DNA from: Gymnodinialimonas sp. 202GB13-11
Lineage (GTDB): Bacteria > Pseudomonadota > Alphaproteobacteria > Rhodobacterales > Rhodobacteraceae
NCBI RefSeq assembly: GCF_040932485.1
Contig: NZ_JBFRBH010000001.1
Location: forward strand, 1,674,001 to 1,738,000
Reading direction: 5' to 3'
DNA length: 64,000 nt
Positions within the stretch are counted from its first letter, which is position 1. Each line of letters opens with the position of its first letter. The position numbers were made by a program, and so were the translations under genes. The notes below the pieces were generated by a model, which saw nothing but the letters and a program-made list of their open reading frames with translations, made no database searches and was not told the origin of the DNA. Shown piece by piece: positions 60,948 to 64,000 of the stretch.

Positions 60948-63305
60948 TCAGTTCGGAAGCAGGTCCGGCACGATCGTCACGATCCCAGGGAACAGCCACA
61001 GCAAGGCCAATCCAAGAACTTGGATGCCGACAAACGGCAGCACCCCGCGGTAGATATGGCCCGTCGTCACGGATTTCGGAGCCACGCCGCGCAAGTAGAA
61101 CAACGCGAAGCCAAATGGCGGGGTCAGGAACGACGTCTGCAAATTCACCGCGATCATGATCGTCACCCATTTCGGATCGAGCGTGCCGCCATAGATCACA
61201 GGCCCCACAATAGGGATCACGATGTAGATGATCTCAAGGAAATCCAGCACGAAGCCGAGGATGAACAGGATCAGCATCACCAGCAGGAAGACGACCATCT
61301 CATTGTCGAAAGCGCGCAGGAATTGCTGGATGTAGTGCTCGCCCCCGAAAGAGATCAGCACCAGGTTCAGCAGCTGCGAACCGATCAAGATGGTGAAGAC
61401 CATGCTTGTGACCTTCGCCGTCTCGCGCACCACCGGTGACAGGACGGACGTCCTGAGCAGCACGTAACAGCCATAAAGCAGGCCGAAGAACGCGAAGTGA
61501 TAGGCGATCTGCGCCACGATATAGGCGACCCAATCCTGGAATGGCACATCGGCGCGCGTGATCCGCAGGTCGAAGTTCACGCCCGCGAGGATCATGATCA
61601 CGACGGCAAAGCTGGCCCAGATGATGATCTTCGACAAACCATCTTCTTCCTTCAGCTTGCGGTAGGCCGCCAACATGATGGCCCCTGCAGCACCAAGGGC
61701 GGCCGCAGGCGTTGGGTTGGTGATACCGCCGAGGATCGAGCCCAGAACCGCCACGATCAGAACCAGCGGCGGGAAGACCACGCGCAAAAGCTCGTTCTGC
61801 GACAGCCGTCCCATCGCCGCCCGGCACCCATAGAGTGCCGCCGCAATCGGGATCGCCAGAAGCAGCATCGTGTTGCCTGACGACGTGGTGGGCGCGATGA
61901 AGAGCACATCGACCAGCAAAGCTGCCACCAGACCCAGACCGCCAATGATGAGCGGCGTCGGGCTTGACGAGGGTGAGATGCCACGAGCCACGATCAGGAT
62001 CAGACCAAGCAGGGTCACAACCACAGCCACACCTGTCCCAATGGGCGCGATGTTGGCCGCGGCAGCGGCACGGGCCTCGACCAATTGCTCTTCGGTCAGC
62101 TCAACAGCACCGCCATCATCGCCGGCTTCTGCTTGAGCCGCGGTTTGGGCCACAGCCTCGTCCCAAGTCGATTGGCCGTGCAGGTCAATCATGGCAGCCG
62201 CGCATTGATCGGACACGTTGGTCCGCAGGCTTGGGCCAGCCTCCCGTTCCGCATAGTCGGACACGGTGAAGGTCTGATTGCCTACGACCCCGCCCATGCC
62301 GCCCACGACCATGGCGAGGATCAGCGCAACCGGTGCGAACAGGTACCAAAGCAGGGCTTCATTGCGGGTGACGACTTCGCCGCCCGACATCTCGCCCATT
62401 TGCACCGGCGGGGCCGATGCGGGACGCACCAGTGCGAAGCCAAAGGCATAGGCGCCATAGAGGAAGGCTAGGAACAGACCCGGAAGCAGCGCTGCCTGGA
62501 AGAGCGTGCCAACAGACAAGACCGCAGGCTCACCGAGGAAGGTCAGCGCATCGGAGCAGCCCACAAGCTGCGCCCGCGTCTCCTGCCCCGTAGCGTAGAG
62601 GTCGCCCACGAGTGTGCCGAGCAGAACGATCACGATTGAAGGCGGGATAATCTGCCCGAGCGTGCCCGATGCAGCGATCACACCAGTGGCCAGTTCCGGC
62701 GAATAGTTGTTCCGCAGCATGGTGGGCAGCGCGAGCAGACCCATGGTCACAACGGTTGCGCCCACGATGCCGGTGGAGGCCGCAAGGAACGCACCCACGA
62801 TCACGATGGACACGGCCAGACCGCCGGGCAACGGGCCAAAGACGCGCGCCATGGTGGTCAGGAGATCTTCGGCAATGCGCGAGCGTTCCAGCGTGATGCC
62901 CATCATGACGAACATCGCAACAGCCAGCAGCGTCTCAATCGATTGGCCCGCAATCACACGCTCGTTCATGCGGTTGACGATGAACGACAGGTTGCGATCC
63001 ATCGCCTGTTCCCAGCCGCCGGGGAACAGATGTTCCTCTATTCGCGGCAATTCCGGGTATCGGAAGACGGATATGGCATCCCTGGCCACGCCTTCCGCCA
63101 CAAGGGCAGAATACTCAGCCGAACTGGTATCAATCGCCTGGTGGATCAGCAGGCCAGCGCTGTCGAGCGCTGCGATGATCGCAAACGAGATGATCCCCGC
63201 CCCGCCGATGGAGAAGGCCACCGGAAAGCCGGTCATGATCCCGGCGAAGAGTGTCAGGAAGACGATGATCAGACCGATCTCGACCCCATCCAAACCAAAT
63301 AGCAT
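60948..63305 (-). CDS. TRAP transporter large permease with extended middle region
   Basis: A 785-residue DctM-type subunit, far longer than the usual 430. The N-terminal half (residues 1-290) has the DctM fold (GLIIVFLTLFAGIMTGFPVAFSIGG, GATVVTMGLLALPTMLRNNYSPELATGVIAASGTLGQIIPPS), and the C-terminal half (about 560-785) has the rest (PIVGPVIYGGTLDPKWVTIMIAVNLQTSFLTPPFGFALFYLRG). Between them are extra helices and a soluble acidic/Ala-rich segment. The gene follows the small permease and ends at a strong terminator. It imports an organic acid; substrate unknown. Confidence 0.9.
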   Translation of the reverse strand: MLFGLDGVEIGLIIVFLTLFAGIMTGFPVAFSIGGAGIISFAIIAALDSAGLLIHQAIDTSSAEYSALVAEGVARDAISVFRYPELPRIEEHLFPGGWEQAMDRNLSFIVNRMNERVIAGQSIETLLAVAMFVMMGITLERSRIAEDLLTTMARVFGPLPGGLAVSIVIVGAFLAASTGIVGATVVTMGLLALPTMLRNNYSPELATGVIAASGTLGQIIPPSIVIVLLGTLVGDLYATGQETRAQLVGCSDALTFLGEPAVLSVGTLFQAALLPGLFLAFLYGAYAFGFALVRPASAPPVQMGEMSGGEVVTRNEALLWYLFAPVALILAMVVGGMGGVVGNQTFTVSDYAEREAGPSLRTNVSDQCAAAMIDLHGQSTWDEAVAQTAAQAEAGDDGGAVELTEEQLVEARAAAAANIAPIGTGVAVVVTLLGLILIVARGISPSSSPTPLIIGGLGLVAALLVDVLFIAPTTSSGNTMLLLAIPIAAALYGCRAAMGRLSQNELLRVVFPPLVLIVAVLGSILGGITNPTPAAALGAAGAIMLAAYRKLKEEDGLSKIIIWASFAVVIMILAGVNFDLRITRADVPFQDWVAYIVAQIAYHFAFFGLLYGCYVLLRTSVLSPVVRETAKVTSMVFTILIGSQLLNLVLISFGGEHYIQQFLRAFDNEMVVFLLVMLILFILGFVLDFLEIIYIVIPIVGPVIYGGTLDPKWVTIMIAVNLQTSFLTPPFGFALFYLRGVAPKSVTTGHIYRGVLPFVGIQVLGLALLWLFPGIVTIVPDLLPN

Positions 63306-63353
63306 GATGCTGTTCCCTTACTTAAGCCGCGCTAACGGCCCGCTTTGATTTGA

Positions 63354-64000
63354 TCAGGTCGAACCCGAATGGATTGCGTGTTCGATCTCTTCCGCTTCAT
63401 CGCCAAGGACGTCCTTGTCGACATGCTTGCCCTCGCTTTCGGGCCCTTCGAGCCATTCGAGATAGGAGCGCCAGAAGAAGGCCATCGCCTGCAGGAAGAC
63501 CAGTACACAGAAGGCGACCAGAAGGATCTTGAACAAGAAGTATGCATTGAAGCCGTTGGGGCTGAACCCGATGGTCTCGACGTTCCAGCGCAGCACGCGG
63601 GCCTGCATCAGCATCCGGTCCAGCTCAACCGAGGCAGACGGGCCAGGCACCACCAGATGGCGCCACATGAAGAACCAGGCGTACATGTAGGTCAGCACGA
63701 TGGCGGGCATCATGAAGACGATGGAGCCGAACATGTCGATCATGCGCTTAGTGCGGAATTTCACCGCCGAGTAGACAAGGTCCACGCGCACATGGCCGCC
63801 CTGCACGAACGTGTAGCTGACGCAAAGGCAGACGATGATGGCGTTGTAGAGCTTGAGCCCCTCACCCCACCAGCTGAGATCCTGAACGAACGCGGTGCCA
63901 AGTGGCCCAAGCTGGATCTCGGCCACTCGGAAGATGCGTTGCAGAAACACGATCATGACCTGCTGGAGCACCATGATCAGTCCGGCCCAAGCAGCCACAC
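63354..64000 (-). CDS. TRAP transporter small permease (DctQ type), cut by the window edge
   Basis: At least 214 residues of a four-helix DctQ-type subunit. Its N terminus lies beyond the right edge: the frame is open to the end and the only in-window start is a GTG at 63998 in the middle of a helix (AAWAGLIMVLQQVMIVFLQRIF). The GGHVRVDLVY segment is a DctQ signature. It is 48 bases upstream of the large permease. The extended loop FRWNVETIGFSPNGF-like region is typical of the long-form TRAP pair; the binding protein is presumably further right. Confidence 0.85.
   Translation of the reverse strand, partial: VAAWAGLIMVLQQVMIVFLQRIFRVAEIQLGPLGTAFVQDLSWWGEGLKLYNAIIVCLCVSYTFVQGGHVRVDLVYSAVKFRTKRMIDMFGSIVFMMPAIVLTYMYAWFFMWRHLVVPGPSASVELDRMLMQARVLRWNVETIGFSPNGFNAYFLFKILLVAFCVLVFLQAMAFFWRSYLEWLEGPESEGKHVDKDVLGDEAEEIEHAIHSGST

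Noticed and set aside
1-64000. tRNA, rRNA or CRISPR structures.
   Set aside because: I looked for TPsiC-like GGTTCGA contexts and for regularly spaced direct repeats. The GGTTCGA hits all fall inside coding genes, and no repeat-spacer series was seen.

Overview
The window is a gene-dense, high-GC stretch of an alphaproteobacterial chromosome, most likely from the Rhodobacteraceae (Roseobacter group). The basis is the mix of families rather than any rRNA: the aglEFGAK/aglR order, a single-enzyme (Shemin) 5-aminolevulinate synthase, TRAP transporters, DUF2852 proteins, an Asp-Trp variant of the Flp prepilin signature, a bacterial arginyltransferase-like Bpt, and a valine-degradation set (mmsA, acyl-CoA dehydrogenase, hydratase/hydrolase, mmsB). 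No rRNA, tRNA, CRISPR array, phage or insertion sequence was recognised.

Layout. 1-9.2 kb is an alpha-glucoside utilisation locus: transporter and alpha-glucosidase genes (aglE-F-G-A-K, minus strand) diverge from a LacI-type regulator (aglR), which is followed by a GH1 beta-glucosidase and a glucokinase. Two LacI-type palindromes sit in the divergent gap. 9.3-14.1 kb holds the most interesting block: an aldo/keto reductase and an SsuD-like flavin monooxygenase (minus strand, overlapping genes) diverge from a GntR/UTRA regulator, a Gfo/Idh/MocA NAD-binding protein and a BadF-type sugar kinase. I read this as a candidate sulfoquinovose oxidative desulfonation cluster (SmoB/SmoC-like) in which the NAD-binding protein may be the glycosidase. 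Its product would be glucose, which the adjacent glucokinase could use.

14.1-18.5 kb has a membrane-bound NDP-sugar dehydratase facing a Wzz/BY-kinase polysaccharide co-polymerase. 18.5-31 kb is mostly housekeeping: VIT-type ion transporter, FAD-linked oxidase, rhodanese, ispG, RodZ-like protein, hemA, cytochrome P460-like protein, M20 peptidase, MATE pump and a nickel/cobalt exporter pair. 31-33.4 kb carries two tandem proteins with Flp-prepilin-like N termini and an opposed lamin-tail/Hint protein. 33.5-45 kb has parE, several small envelope proteins, an ABC-F ATPase, two cyclophilins, coaD and a CBS protein.

45-55.5 kb is dominated by valine catabolism: a LysR regulator divergent from mmsA, then a later acyl-CoA dehydrogenase to mmsB operon with two small membrane proteins threaded into it. 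Between these lie a ribbon-helix-helix/EF-hand fusion, a tiny secreted protein with a textbook terminator, and a pair of related secreted proteins. 55.5-61 kb has two NIPSNAP-like proteins divergent from an ArsR-type regulator, a possible small RNA, two DUF2852 proteins, an RDD protein, bpt and a glyoxalase-fold protein. The window ends inside a TRAP transporter operon (large permease complete, small permease cut by the edge).

All functional calls are from reading translated motifs and gene order; no database search was possible. Residue numbers quoted for reference proteins come from memory and should be verified.
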